NCBI RefSeq assembly: GCF_004682045.1
Contig: NZ_QUZT01000001.1
Span: 1-64,000 of the forward strand
From: Pseudomonas nabeulensis
GTDB taxonomy: Bacteria > Pseudomonadota > Gammaproteobacteria > Pseudomonadales > Pseudomonadaceae
Direction of reading: 5' to 3'
Length of the DNA stretch: 64,000 bases
Shown here: positions 49,191-56,230 of the stretch, piece after piece
Position numbering within the stretch: the stretch's first letter is position 1
Layout: the number at the start of each line of letters is the position of its first letter
Program-made: the position numbers and the translations under genes
The notes under the pieces: generated by a model
What the model saw: the letters and a program-made list of their open reading frames with translations, nothing else
Databases searched by the model: none
Told to the model about the DNA's origin: nothing

Positions 49191-49608
49191 GGCTGCGCAC
49201 TGTGCTGGTGATCACGCCCCAGATCGACAGTTCGTCGCCCTCAAGAACGTAGCGTGCCGGGAACTTGGGGTTTTCGGAAAGCAGGACTACTTCACGACCG
49301 CGCTTACACAGCCGCTTGCAGACGGGCTCATTGTTCAGCAGCGCCACAACCACATGCCCATGGACCGGCTCGATGGCACGATCCACCACGGCCAGGTCAC
49401 CATCGAAGATTCCGACGCCCTGCATGCTGTCGCCGGTGATCGCCACCAGGTACACATGTGGCGCACGGATATTCAGAACTTCATCCAGCGAGATGTGCTG
49501 CTCAATGTGATCAGCCGCCGGCGACGGAAAGCCGGCAGGGACCTGGAACGAACACAGTGGCAGCTTAGAGCCGACCTCAGCGATGGGACCTAAAATGGTA
49601 AAGCTCAT
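49183..49608 (-). CDS. umuD: UmuD-like S24 self-cleaving mutagenesis protein
   Basis: 141 residues. Cleavage site in [15 protein letters not shown] (Ala25-Gly26), nucleophile Ser61 in TGDSM, general base Lys98 in EPVCKRL. RecA-stimulated self-cleavage gives UmuD', which binds UmuC. A perfect LexA box lies 21 bp upstream of the start. Confidence 0.93.
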   Translation of the reverse strand: MSFTILGPIAEVGSKLPLCSFQVPAGFPSPAADHIEQHISLDEVLNIRAPHVYLVAITGDSMQGVGIFDGDLAVVDRAIEPVHGHVVVALLNNEPVCKRLCKRGREVVLLSENPKFPARYVLEGDELSIWGVITSTVRSHV

Positions 49609-49628
49609 GGCGCGGCCTTTTACTTATA

Positions 49629-49644
49629 CTGTACGAATGTACAG
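49629..49644. promoter_or_regulatory. LexA (SOS) box CTGT-N8-ACAG
   Basis: CTGTACGAATGTACAG, perfect consensus, with extended symmetry TACTGT...ACAGTT. It lies 21 bp before umuD and 66 bp before the divergent SRAP gene, so it can control both. Confidence 0.93.
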
Positions 49645-49709
49645 TTAACTTTGTAGGACGCACGCGGTCAATTTTTCTGTAGGGGATTTCGACAGGCGGA
49701 GAGGTGAGT

Positions 49710-50417
49710 ATGTGTGGACGATTCGTGCAATACGAAGGAATGGCAATCTTTATTGAAGAACTGAGCCCGCAAATAGAGCTATTCAGCGGCTACGATGCCA
49801 AGCCTATCGAACGTTACAACATCGCTCCATCAACGCGGGTGCAGGTGCTGCACGCTGGAGAAGATGGACTGCATATAGATGCAGTCAAATGGGGATGGTC
49901 GCCTTTCTGGGCGAAGGGCAAACGCCCCGACCCGATCAACGCACGCGTAGAGACGGTCACCACGGGCAAGTTTTTTAAGCAACTCTGGCCGAATAGCCGC
50001 GCCCTGGTTCCTAGTGAGGGGTGGTATGAGTGGGTTAAAGACTCTCAAGATCCGAAAAAGAAGCAGCCCTATTTCATTCGATTGAAGAGTCAGAAACCCA
50101 TGTTCTTTGGAGCACTGGCCCAAGTTCACCCCGGCCTTGAACCTCATGAGGGCGATGGTTTTGTGATCATTACCGCCGCCAGCGATCAGGGCATGGTGGA
50201 CATCCACGACCGCAAGCCTTTGGTGCTCACACCCGAACATGCCAGGGAATGGCTTGACCCAAACCTTTCCCCTGAACGGGCGGAGGAAATAGCGAAGGAA
50301 TGCTGTCAGCCAGTGGACGCATTTGAGTGGTATGCGGTTGGCAAAGCAGTTGGGAATGTGAAAAACCAGGGGGCCGAGTTGTTGCAGCCTGCGCCCCCCC
50401 AAAGATGGTTGATCTAA
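49710..50417 (+). CDS. SRAP/HMCES-family abasic-site DNA-protein crosslink protein (YedK-like)
   Basis: 235 residues from ATG 49710, chosen over GTG 49704 because Cys2 must be exposed after Met removal (MCGRFVQ). Active-site set: C2, N77 in PINARVET, E107 in EGWYEW and H166 in DIHDRKPLVL. It links covalently to abasic sites in single-stranded DNA and shields them. Divergent from umuDC over a shared SOS box, which fits a joint damage response. Confidence 0.92.
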   Translation: MCGRFVQYEGMAIFIEELSPQIELFSGYDAKPIERYNIAPSTRVQVLHAGEDGLHIDAVKWGWSPFWAKGKRPDPINARVETVTTGKFFKQLWPNSRALVPSEGWYEWVKDSQDPKKKQPYFIRLKSQKPMFFGALAQVHPGLEPHEGDGFVIITAASDQGMVDIHDRKPLVLTPEHAREWLDPNLSPERAEEIAKECCQPVDAFEWYAVGKAVGNVKNQGAELLQPAPPQRWLI

Positions 50418-50437
50418 TCAACATTGAGACTTGATCT

Positions 50438-51232
50438 TCAGAACAGCCCCCCCAACGCGGCGGGCTCCCAGTTCATGATCACCAACTCACCACTCAGATC
50501 GGCTTTACCTTGGCGCTGATTAGCGGTCGAGTATCGAATGTCGACCGTCTCGAAGTGGAACCCCTCAAACACGCGGCGGATATCAGGATGATCGTTGATA
50601 CTGACCATCACCCGCCCCTTGCAGCGACGCATGAAGTCAGCCATCCGCTCGTAATTCTCGAAGGAGAAATCCACGCCATAGCCTGCCGTCTGCCAGTATG
50701 GAGGATCCATGTAATGAAACGTGTGCGCCCGGTCGTAGCGTTCAGCGCAGTCCAACCAAGGAAGGTTCTCAACGTAGGTGCCGGACAACCGCTGCCATGC
50801 TGCAGAAAGGTTCTCCTCGATCCGCAGCAGGTTAATGGCCGGGCCAGTGGTAGCAGTGCCAAACGTCTGCCCTGTCACTTTGCCCGCAAAGGCATGGTGC
50901 TGCAGGTAGAAGAACCGAGCGGCACGCTGGATATCGGTGAGGGTTTCAGGGCGGGTCATCTTCTGCCACTCGAACACCTGACGGGAACTGAGAGCCCATT
51001 TGAACTGACGCACGAATTCTTCCAGGTGATTCTGCACAACGCGGTACAGCGTCACCAGGTCGCCATTAATATCGTTGAGGACTTCAACCGGCGCGGCCTG
51101 GGGGCGCATGAAGTAGAGCGCGGCACCGCCGGCAAAAACTTCAACGTAGCATTCGTGTGGCGGGAAGAGCGGGATAAGGCGGTCGGCCAGGCGGCGTTTG
51201 CCGCCCATCCAAGGGATGATGGGTGTGGACAT
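50438..51232 (-). CDS. DNA adenine-N6 methyltransferase (D12 class), phage type
   Basis: 264 residues. SAM motif EVFAGGAALYF (31-41), N-terminal PWMGGKRRLADRLIP, catalytic DPPY (176-179). Dam/D12 class N6-adenine methylase with no restriction partner nearby, so probably protects phage DNA or affects expression. Target not predictable by eye. Confidence 0.9.
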   Translation of the reverse strand: MSTPIIPWMGGKRRLADRLIPLFPPHECYVEVFAGGAALYFMRPQAAPVEVLNDINGDLVTLYRVVQNHLEEFVRQFKWALSSRQVFEWQKMTRPETLTDIQRAARFFYLQHHAFAGKVTGQTFGTATTGPAINLLRIEENLSAAWQRLSGTYVENLPWLDCAERYDRAHTFHYMDPPYWQTAGYGVDFSFENYERMADFMRRCKGRVMVSINDHPDIRRVFEGFHFETVDIRYSTANQRQGKADLSGELVIMNWEPAALGGLF

Positions 51233-51638
51233 ATAAAAGCAAGACCTTTGCTGTATGGATGAACAGTGCTAGGCTCGCTCCGCTTTGTGCACGAAGCAGG
51301 AGCCTTGGCTGGACTTGCAGGGATGTTCTGCAGGGAAGGTGACCGGGCTGGATGTTGACGCATCCTGCCCGGTCGCTCTTATTACTTGGGTGTAGAGGAG
51401 TCTTTTTTCGTGGACGCGACCATCCCGTAAGCCTTCAAGGCTCGGGTGGCTTACTGCAAAAAATTGTTGGGGAGAAACAGTGTCACATCGGTCGATGTAT
51501 TCGATCGATCAAACCTATGTGCAAAAGATAGATAGCAAGGCTTGATACCGCACAGCGTGGTGCGCATATGCATAGTGTTCGGGAGTGCTCTCAACTCACC
51601 AAAGAAGGGGCATAACGCCCCTCCCCCGAAAGCTCAGA
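51233..51638. other. 406-bp spacer with one strong hairpin
   Basis: No convincing gene, including no Com-like small zinc protein, which often precedes such methylases. At 51341-51374 GACCGGGCTGGATG pairs with CATCCTGCCCGGTC (one T-T mismatch) around TTGACG, followed on the plus strand by CTCTTATT; it may act as a terminator. Confidence 0.5.
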
Positions 51639-52859
51639 TTACAGAGTTCTTTCCACTCGAGAGACAACATTGTCAGCAACCGGACCATTCCACTTGCTCG
51701 TCAGGCGCGCTCTGAAAAACCGCTGCATCGGGAGTTCAAAATAGTGGTAGCTCAACAAACAAAGCGGAATCAGGATCGCACCAAACAGCAACAGAGCATA
51801 CTTACTGTAGAAAAATTCTCGATCAATCCCAAGATTCAGAGCTACAACAAAGAACACTAATTCCAATGGAAAGTGAAGAAGATACGACGAATAGCTTAAA
51901 TGACCAATCACAGCAAACCGTTTACCAAGCCCACCGCGCAACGTTTCAACGAGCGCCAGTGCAAGTATTGAAAACGGAAAAACCACGCCAAATATCGACA
52001 GGTGCGAAATCCTATAAATCAATCCAGGAATAAATACGCTATAGCCGCCTGGTAGCACACTCTCTAGTAGTTGCTGTAATCCTGCAGTCAAATAGGAGTA
52101 CTCATAATCGATAAACACACAACCCCATACCGCCAAAGCAAATATCGCAACGAGTGCAGTTAACGCTTTCGCACGAGCACATGTCGCAGCTTTGGAATAA
52201 ATCCAAAATGTTAACCCGCCGACGAAAAACGAAAACATCCCGCGTCCAACCTCTGGCAGAAACTCATTTATAACTATTCCTGCCACCGCACATGCAGCAG
52301 CTACCAGGTACTTATTACTGAAGGTAAGACAAGTGACAAAAAATACAAAGTATAAGAGAACCTCGACAGAGACCGACCAGATTGGACCATTAAATGAGTA
52401 ACCCGGCAGCACACCCCAGCTGCTAGCCAGAAATAAATTTAGGACCGCACGATAAACATCATTATTTTGATATACAAAATAGCTACCCGTCTTCGCATGC
52501 AAGAGAAGCTGCATAACCAACACAAAGACAAAGGTTACAAAGTGCAGGGGATACAACCTAGAAAACCGCACAACAAAGAAGGTAGCCCCTCCTATACGCT
52601 TGTTGGCGATAGAATCAGAATAAAGCCAGAAAAATACAAACCCAGATAAAGAGAAGAAGAAGTCGACCGCCATCCAACCATGATTATAAAAAATTGAAAA
52701 CGCGCTATAGAACGGCTGATCCACGAGCCTGTACGAGGAACTAACGCCATCAGTATATAGAAGGTGCTGCCAGTGCCACAGCACAACAACCAAGGCTGCA
52801 AGGCCTCGAACTATGTCGAGGGAGTAAAGGTGCTTCGGCAGCTGCTTTCTATCAAGCAT
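51639..52859 (-). CDS. Acyltransferase family 3 (OafA-like) membrane protein, probable LPS O-acetylase
   Basis: 406 residues with 10 or so hydrophobic segments. Starts SLDIVRGLAALVVVLWHW with the catalytic-type His; VDFFFSLSGFVFFWLYS, FVVRFSRLYPLHF and WSVSVEVLLYF are AT3 marks. AT3 proteins move acetyl groups to surface sugars. In a prophage the usual role is serotype conversion that blocks superinfection; that is inference. Much more AT-rich than the tail genes, a sign of separate acquisition. Confidence 0.85.
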   Translation of the reverse strand: MLDRKQLPKHLYSLDIVRGLAALVVVLWHWQHLLYTDGVSSSYRLVDQPFYSAFSIFYNHGWMAVDFFFSLSGFVFFWLYSDSIANKRIGGATFFVVRFSRLYPLHFVTFVFVLVMQLLLHAKTGSYFVYQNNDVYRAVLNLFLASSWGVLPGYSFNGPIWSVSVEVLLYFVFFVTCLTFSNKYLVAAACAVAGIVINEFLPEVGRGMFSFFVGGLTFWIYSKAATCARAKALTALVAIFALAVWGCVFIDYEYSYLTAGLQQLLESVLPGGYSVFIPGLIYRISHLSIFGVVFPFSILALALVETLRGGLGKRFAVIGHLSYSSYLLHFPLELVFFVVALNLGIDREFFYSKYALLLFGAILIPLCLLSYHYFELPMQRFFRARLTSKWNGPVADNVVSRVERTL

Positions 52860-52983
52860 GTTCGTCCTTAATTGTAACCGTATGCAAACAAACGGAAATA
52901 TTACCGTACATTCAATTCATCACGAAGCGGTTTTGATTTGGTAGGTAAACGGGGCGCCGATACGTCCCGTTCGTCTAAGCCAT

Positions 52984-53526
52984 TTACTTCTGCGCGGAAA
53001 CATCCTTCGCATAGGCCTGACAGGCCCGCAGCGCGATCAATCCCTGGTCGCCGGCATCGGTGATTCCGATAATTCGTTGAGCATGCGTTCGGTCAAGTTG
53101 GGCTCTTGCGGGGCCATGAACCACGCGGCCGGTGGAGGTGGTGGTTGGCACTGAACAACCGCTGGTGGCGTCGGTGGTGGCGAGTACGACTGACAACCGC
53201 AGATCAGCAGTAGCGAGGCGATCACGCAGGCGAGCTTGCTTGTTTTGTTCATCGGTCAATTCCTTGTAGTGCGTTTCGTCTTTGCTTTGCAGGCGCTGCT
53301 CCAGGGCGAAGCGCTTGTCTTGCTCTTTGCGTTGCTGGGTGGCAGCCGCCAGGGACAATTCCTTGAGGGTGTCCGAATGCAGTCGGGCCTGGCGCTCCAG
53401 CTGCTGACCGCAACGCCAGCCTTGAACGGTCCAGGCCAATGCAGCCGAGCCGGTAGCCAGCAGCACTAGCAACGAAGCGGCGGCAGCAATGCGGAACTGC
53501 GCGGGGATCAGGTCGAAGAGACGCAT
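52984..53526 (-). CDS. Rz-like i-spanin
   Basis: 180 residues from ATG 53526. One N-terminal transmembrane helix (about 12-32), then a long charged coiled coil (DTLKELSLAAATQQRKEQDKRFALEQRLQ region) as in Rz. It bridges to Rz1 to fuse inner and outer membranes at lysis. Overlaps the endolysin end by 19 bp and contains rz1 in another frame. Confidence 0.85.
   Translation of the reverse strand: MRLFDLIPAQFRIAAAASLLVLLATGSAALAWTVQGWRCGQQLERQARLHSDTLKELSLAAATQQRKEQDKRFALEQRLQSKDETHYKELTDEQNKQARLRDRLATADLRLSVVLATTDATSGCSVPTTTSTGRVVHGPARAQLDRTHAQRIIGITDAGDQGLIALRACQAYAKDVSAQK
53037..53252 (-). CDS. Rz1-like o-spanin lipoprotein, nested in rz
   Basis: 71 residues, embedded out of frame within rz. 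Signal peptide with lipobox LICGC (Cys20) and a proline-rich mature part (SPPPTPP, QPPPPP), the Rz1 hallmark. Outer-membrane partner of the i-spanin. Confidence 0.85.
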   Translation of the reverse strand: MNKTSKLACVIASLLLICGCQSYSPPPTPPAVVQCQPPPPPAAWFMAPQEPNLTERMLNELSESPMPATRD

Positions 53527-54071
53527 AACACCGCCCTCGCCCTGGCCCACAGTTGCAGACGATCCTCCAAGCCGTTGAGCCCGCCGTTAATCCGGCGGGT
53601 AATGGTGTTGAACTGATCGCTGTCCGCGAGCGCGTTCAATCCGTTTACCGACCAGAACCACGCCGCAGACTCTGCCGCCCATTGCGGCAGTTCCAGCAGC
53701 TCCGGCGTGCGCAACAATCGTTCATCACCGAACAGCGCCAGGCTGCAGCGCAGGTAGTTGTCGTGACCGGTGATCTGTATCAGCCCACGGCCGCGATAGC
53801 GTTGGCCGTCACCATCGGCTGCCGGCGTGTTCCCCAGCTTGGCAGCTAGCGCGCCGGTGTCGTACTTGCTGAGGTACTGATCGCCCCCCAGTTCACGCAC
53901 GTACTGCAGTTGGCCGGACTCGTGGCCGATCTGGGCAAGGAAAGCCGCCTGACGTTTCGGTGTATCGATCTTGCGGTTGATCATGGCCGCATTTAGCGCG
54001 GATACAAAAACGCCCGCTTGGCGGCGGGCGTTAGGCATGATGCGTTGTAGTTGCTGCTCAGAGATGGACAT
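53508..54071 (-). CDS. Endolysin, glycoside hydrolase family 19 (chitinase-like)
   Basis: 187 residues. QAAFLAQIGHESGQLQYVREL carries the GH19 catalytic Glu pair (E51, E60); YRGRGLIQITGHDNY and AAWFWSVNGLNALAD follow the family. It cuts peptidoglycan glycan at lysis. No signal peptide, so a holin should be needed, but none is seen beside it. Confidence 0.9.
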   Translation of the reverse strand: MSISEQQLQRIMPNARRQAGVFVSALNAAMINRKIDTPKRQAAFLAQIGHESGQLQYVRELGGDQYLSKYDTGALAAKLGNTPAADGDGQRYRGRGLIQITGHDNYLRCSLALFGDERLLRTPELLELPQWAAESAAWFWSVNGLNALADSDQFNTITRRINGGLNGLEDRLQLWARARAVLCVSST

Positions 54072-54134
54072 CGCTTTTTCCCAAACAAAAAAATACCGCT
54101 CGATGGCGGCGGGTGGTGGAACACGTGCGATCAG

Positions 54135-55178
54135 TTACAGCTCCAGAACCTTGACCTCCTTGGACTTTTTCTTTTTCTTGCCGGCCGCCTTGGCCTTGCC
54201 CTTCTTCCCTGCGTTGCATTCCACCGTGGTGCTCCAGCCGGACTGGGTGAACACCTGCTCCACCGAGTCGACGAGGAACTCCCCGTCCAACCCATCCTTG
54301 AAGCCCAGCGCATTGATCTGCCGCTCAGCAAACAGGTCAGTGCGACCGACCATCTCCAGCCGAACCTCAGCAGTCGAGCGGTTGAACGCCGCGAGTCGTG
54401 CCTTGGCGGCCTGTTCAGCGGCGGATTTGTTCGGATGGATATGCCGGTCGGTATGAACGGGCGGCAAACCTGCCGGTGCGTCGTCGTTGTCCAAAGTCAG
54501 GTTGACCAGCTCGCCGGTTTTCTTGTCCTGGTACTTGGTCTTGACGGCCTTCTGAGTGGTACGGTCGGTGAAACGGAACTGCCAACGGCTAACGTCACTG
54601 CGGCGAATGGTGATCGCCGGCAGGTTCTTGCCGCTGGCTGTCTGCCCGCTTTGACGTGGCAGCACCAGCAGCTTGCCGTCGGCGACCTTGGCAGTGCAGT
54701 CATGGTCCTTGGCGAGCCGAGTGATAAAGTTGTAGTCCGACTCGTTCAACTGATCGGCCCTGGGCACGACCGTGGCTAAAGGGCATTCCGGCTTCCATCC
54801 GTTGCGTGCGGCAATGTCGCTGACGATCCTAGACAGCGGTGCATTTTCCCAACTGCCGCTGCGGGTAGTCTTGCCACTGCCGCGCATGTCGCTGGCCTTG
54901 CCGCGAATGACCAGGGTGTCAGGCGGACCAGAAACCTCGATGTCATCCACGGTATACCGACCCAAGCGCGCCATCGCTTTGCTGGCGTAGCCGAGGTAGA
55001 CCTCGATCCCGGCGCCCTTCTTGGGGAGCGCGACGGCACCGTCACGGTCATCGATTCGCAACTCGAACTCGTCCGACTCCATGCCGGGTTTGTCCAATGT
55101 GCGCAGCAATAGCAGGCGGTCGTTGATCAAGGCGGTTATATCGGTGCCATCAGCTACGATTCGAAAGATGGGCTTCAT
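54135..55178 (-). CDS. Phage tail protein, P2 gpD-like (late control D family)
   Basis: 347 residues from ATG 55178. Baseplate-hub/late-control-D pattern: FRIVADGTDITALINDRL, WENAPLSRIVSDIAARNGW, ESDYNFITRLAKDHDC and a basic C-terminal tail (KKKKKSKEVK). In P2-like tails gpD forms the hub. Last tail gene before the lysis cassette. Confidence 0.92.
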   Translation of the reverse strand: MKPIFRIVADGTDITALINDRLLLLRTLDKPGMESDEFELRIDDRDGAVALPKKGAGIEVYLGYASKAMARLGRYTVDDIEVSGPPDTLVIRGKASDMRGSGKTTRSGSWENAPLSRIVSDIAARNGWKPECPLATVVPRADQLNESDYNFITRLAKDHDCTAKVADGKLLVLPRQSGQTASGKNLPAITIRRSDVSRWQFRFTDRTTQKAVKTKYQDKKTGELVNLTLDNDDAPAGLPPVHTDRHIHPNKSAAEQAAKARLAAFNRSTAEVRLEMVGRTDLFAERQINALGFKDGLDGEFLVDSVEQVFTQSGWSTTVECNAGKKGKAKAAGKKKKKSKEVKVLEL

Positions 55179-55194
55179 ATGTAGTCCTCGACAT

Positions 55195-55401
55195 TCAATC
55201 CCACAACTGCACCTGCTCAACCGTAGGCCGCTCAATATCCGGGAACGTAATTAACAAGCCAGTACGCAGAGGTTGCGGCTCATCCGCTAACAAACGGTTG
55301 GCCGCAAGCACCGCCTCGACCGTGCCATTGAGGTGTCCGTAATGCTGATGACACAGGGTATCCAGCAGGTCGCCATCAGACGTTCTGCATATCATCGCCA
55401 T
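55195..55401 (-). CDS. Tail protein X, P2 gpX-like (LysM-like)
   Basis: 68 residues from ATG 55401. A LysM-type fold: GDLLDTLCHQHYGHLNGTVEAVLAANRLLAD ... LLITFPDI. gpX binds at the tail or baseplate. Starts inside the 3' end of the U-like gene (26-bp overlap). A longer open frame upstream is not the gene. Confidence 0.88.
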   Translation of the reverse strand: MAMICRTSDGDLLDTLCHQHYGHLNGTVEAVLAANRLLADEPQPLRTGLLITFPDIERPTVEQVQLWD

Positions 55402-56221
55402 AGCGCGAGAACTCCAAACTAAAGGTTTGCTTGCGCGGGATCCCGCCGGCCAGCAGCGCGCCCTGCTCTTCCTCCATACTGCGTAGGCACCAGGTGCCGA
55501 GGACAACGCCGTAGCCAGTGGTCAGATTCAACGGCAGCAACTGCCCGCCGATTGAACGCAGTGTGTCGAGTTGCTTAAGCCCACCTTTGAACGTGGGGAA
55601 AATCACACCCTTCAGACTGAGCTTATCTTCCCCTATGCCCACTGCTTGCTGCGCCGGCCGACGACTGAGGCGCTCTTGCGAGGCCCAGCGGAATTCCGTC
55701 TGCCGGCGTAGCTCGTTAAACGCCGCGGTGTCCAGGTTGAAGTAGAACGGCTGCGCATTCGCCTGCAGCGGCTGCAGGATCAGCAGGTGCGGAAACGGTT
55801 TGACCGCTTCCGCCAGAGGCGTGGCATTGGGCGCCAATGCTCTGGTAGGCAAGATGTTCGCCAGGCGCGGACTGACCTTGCCAGCGATCTGATTGATCGC
55901 GGTGCTGGCCCTAGCAGCTTGTTCCTTCAACGTGCCCAAGCGCTCGTCAATTGCCGACAACGCACGCGTGGCTTTGCTATAGGTCGCCAGCACCGTACCG
56001 ACCTTGGACTGCGCCGCGTTGATCCCGCGCATAACCCGCTGCAGCTTCTCGCCGACACCAGGTGGCACGCCGGGAATGCTGGACAGTTCATCAGCCGCCC
56101 CGCTGATTTCCCCAATAGCGCCGTTCACCGGGCCGATCATATCGTCGATGCTGTGGCGGCCCGCCTCCCCGGCCTGGACCAGGGATTTGAAGCCCGATTG
56201 CAGTTGCTCCATGTAAGCCAT
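55376..56221 (-). CDS. Tail protein gpU-like with N-terminal extension
   Basis: 281 residues. The C-terminal 130 (about 150-281) match gpU: TEFRWASQERLSRRPAQQAVGIGEDKLSLKGVIFPTFKGGLKQLDTLR, LGTWCLRSMEEEQGALLAGG, RKQTFSLEFSRYGDD. P2 gpU is about 159 residues, so some 120 mostly helical residues are added in front (PGVGEKLQRVMRGINAAQSK region). gpU caps the tail tube. Confidence 0.87.
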   Translation of the reverse strand: MAYMEQLQSGFKSLVQAGEAGRHSIDDMIGPVNGAIGEISGAADELSSIPGVPPGVGEKLQRVMRGINAAQSKVGTVLATYSKATRALSAIDERLGTLKEQAARASTAINQIAGKVSPRLANILPTRALAPNATPLAEAVKPFPHLLILQPLQANAQPFYFNLDTAAFNELRRQTEFRWASQERLSRRPAQQAVGIGEDKLSLKGVIFPTFKGGLKQLDTLRSIGGQLLPLNLTTGYGVVLGTWCLRSMEEEQGALLAGGIPRKQTFSLEFSRYGDDMQNV

Positions 56222-56230
56222 GACAACTCC

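Noticed and set aside
51233..51420. Com-like translational regulator upstream of the DNA methylase
   Set aside because: Translated both relevant frames; no four-cysteine zinc motif or proper start was found.
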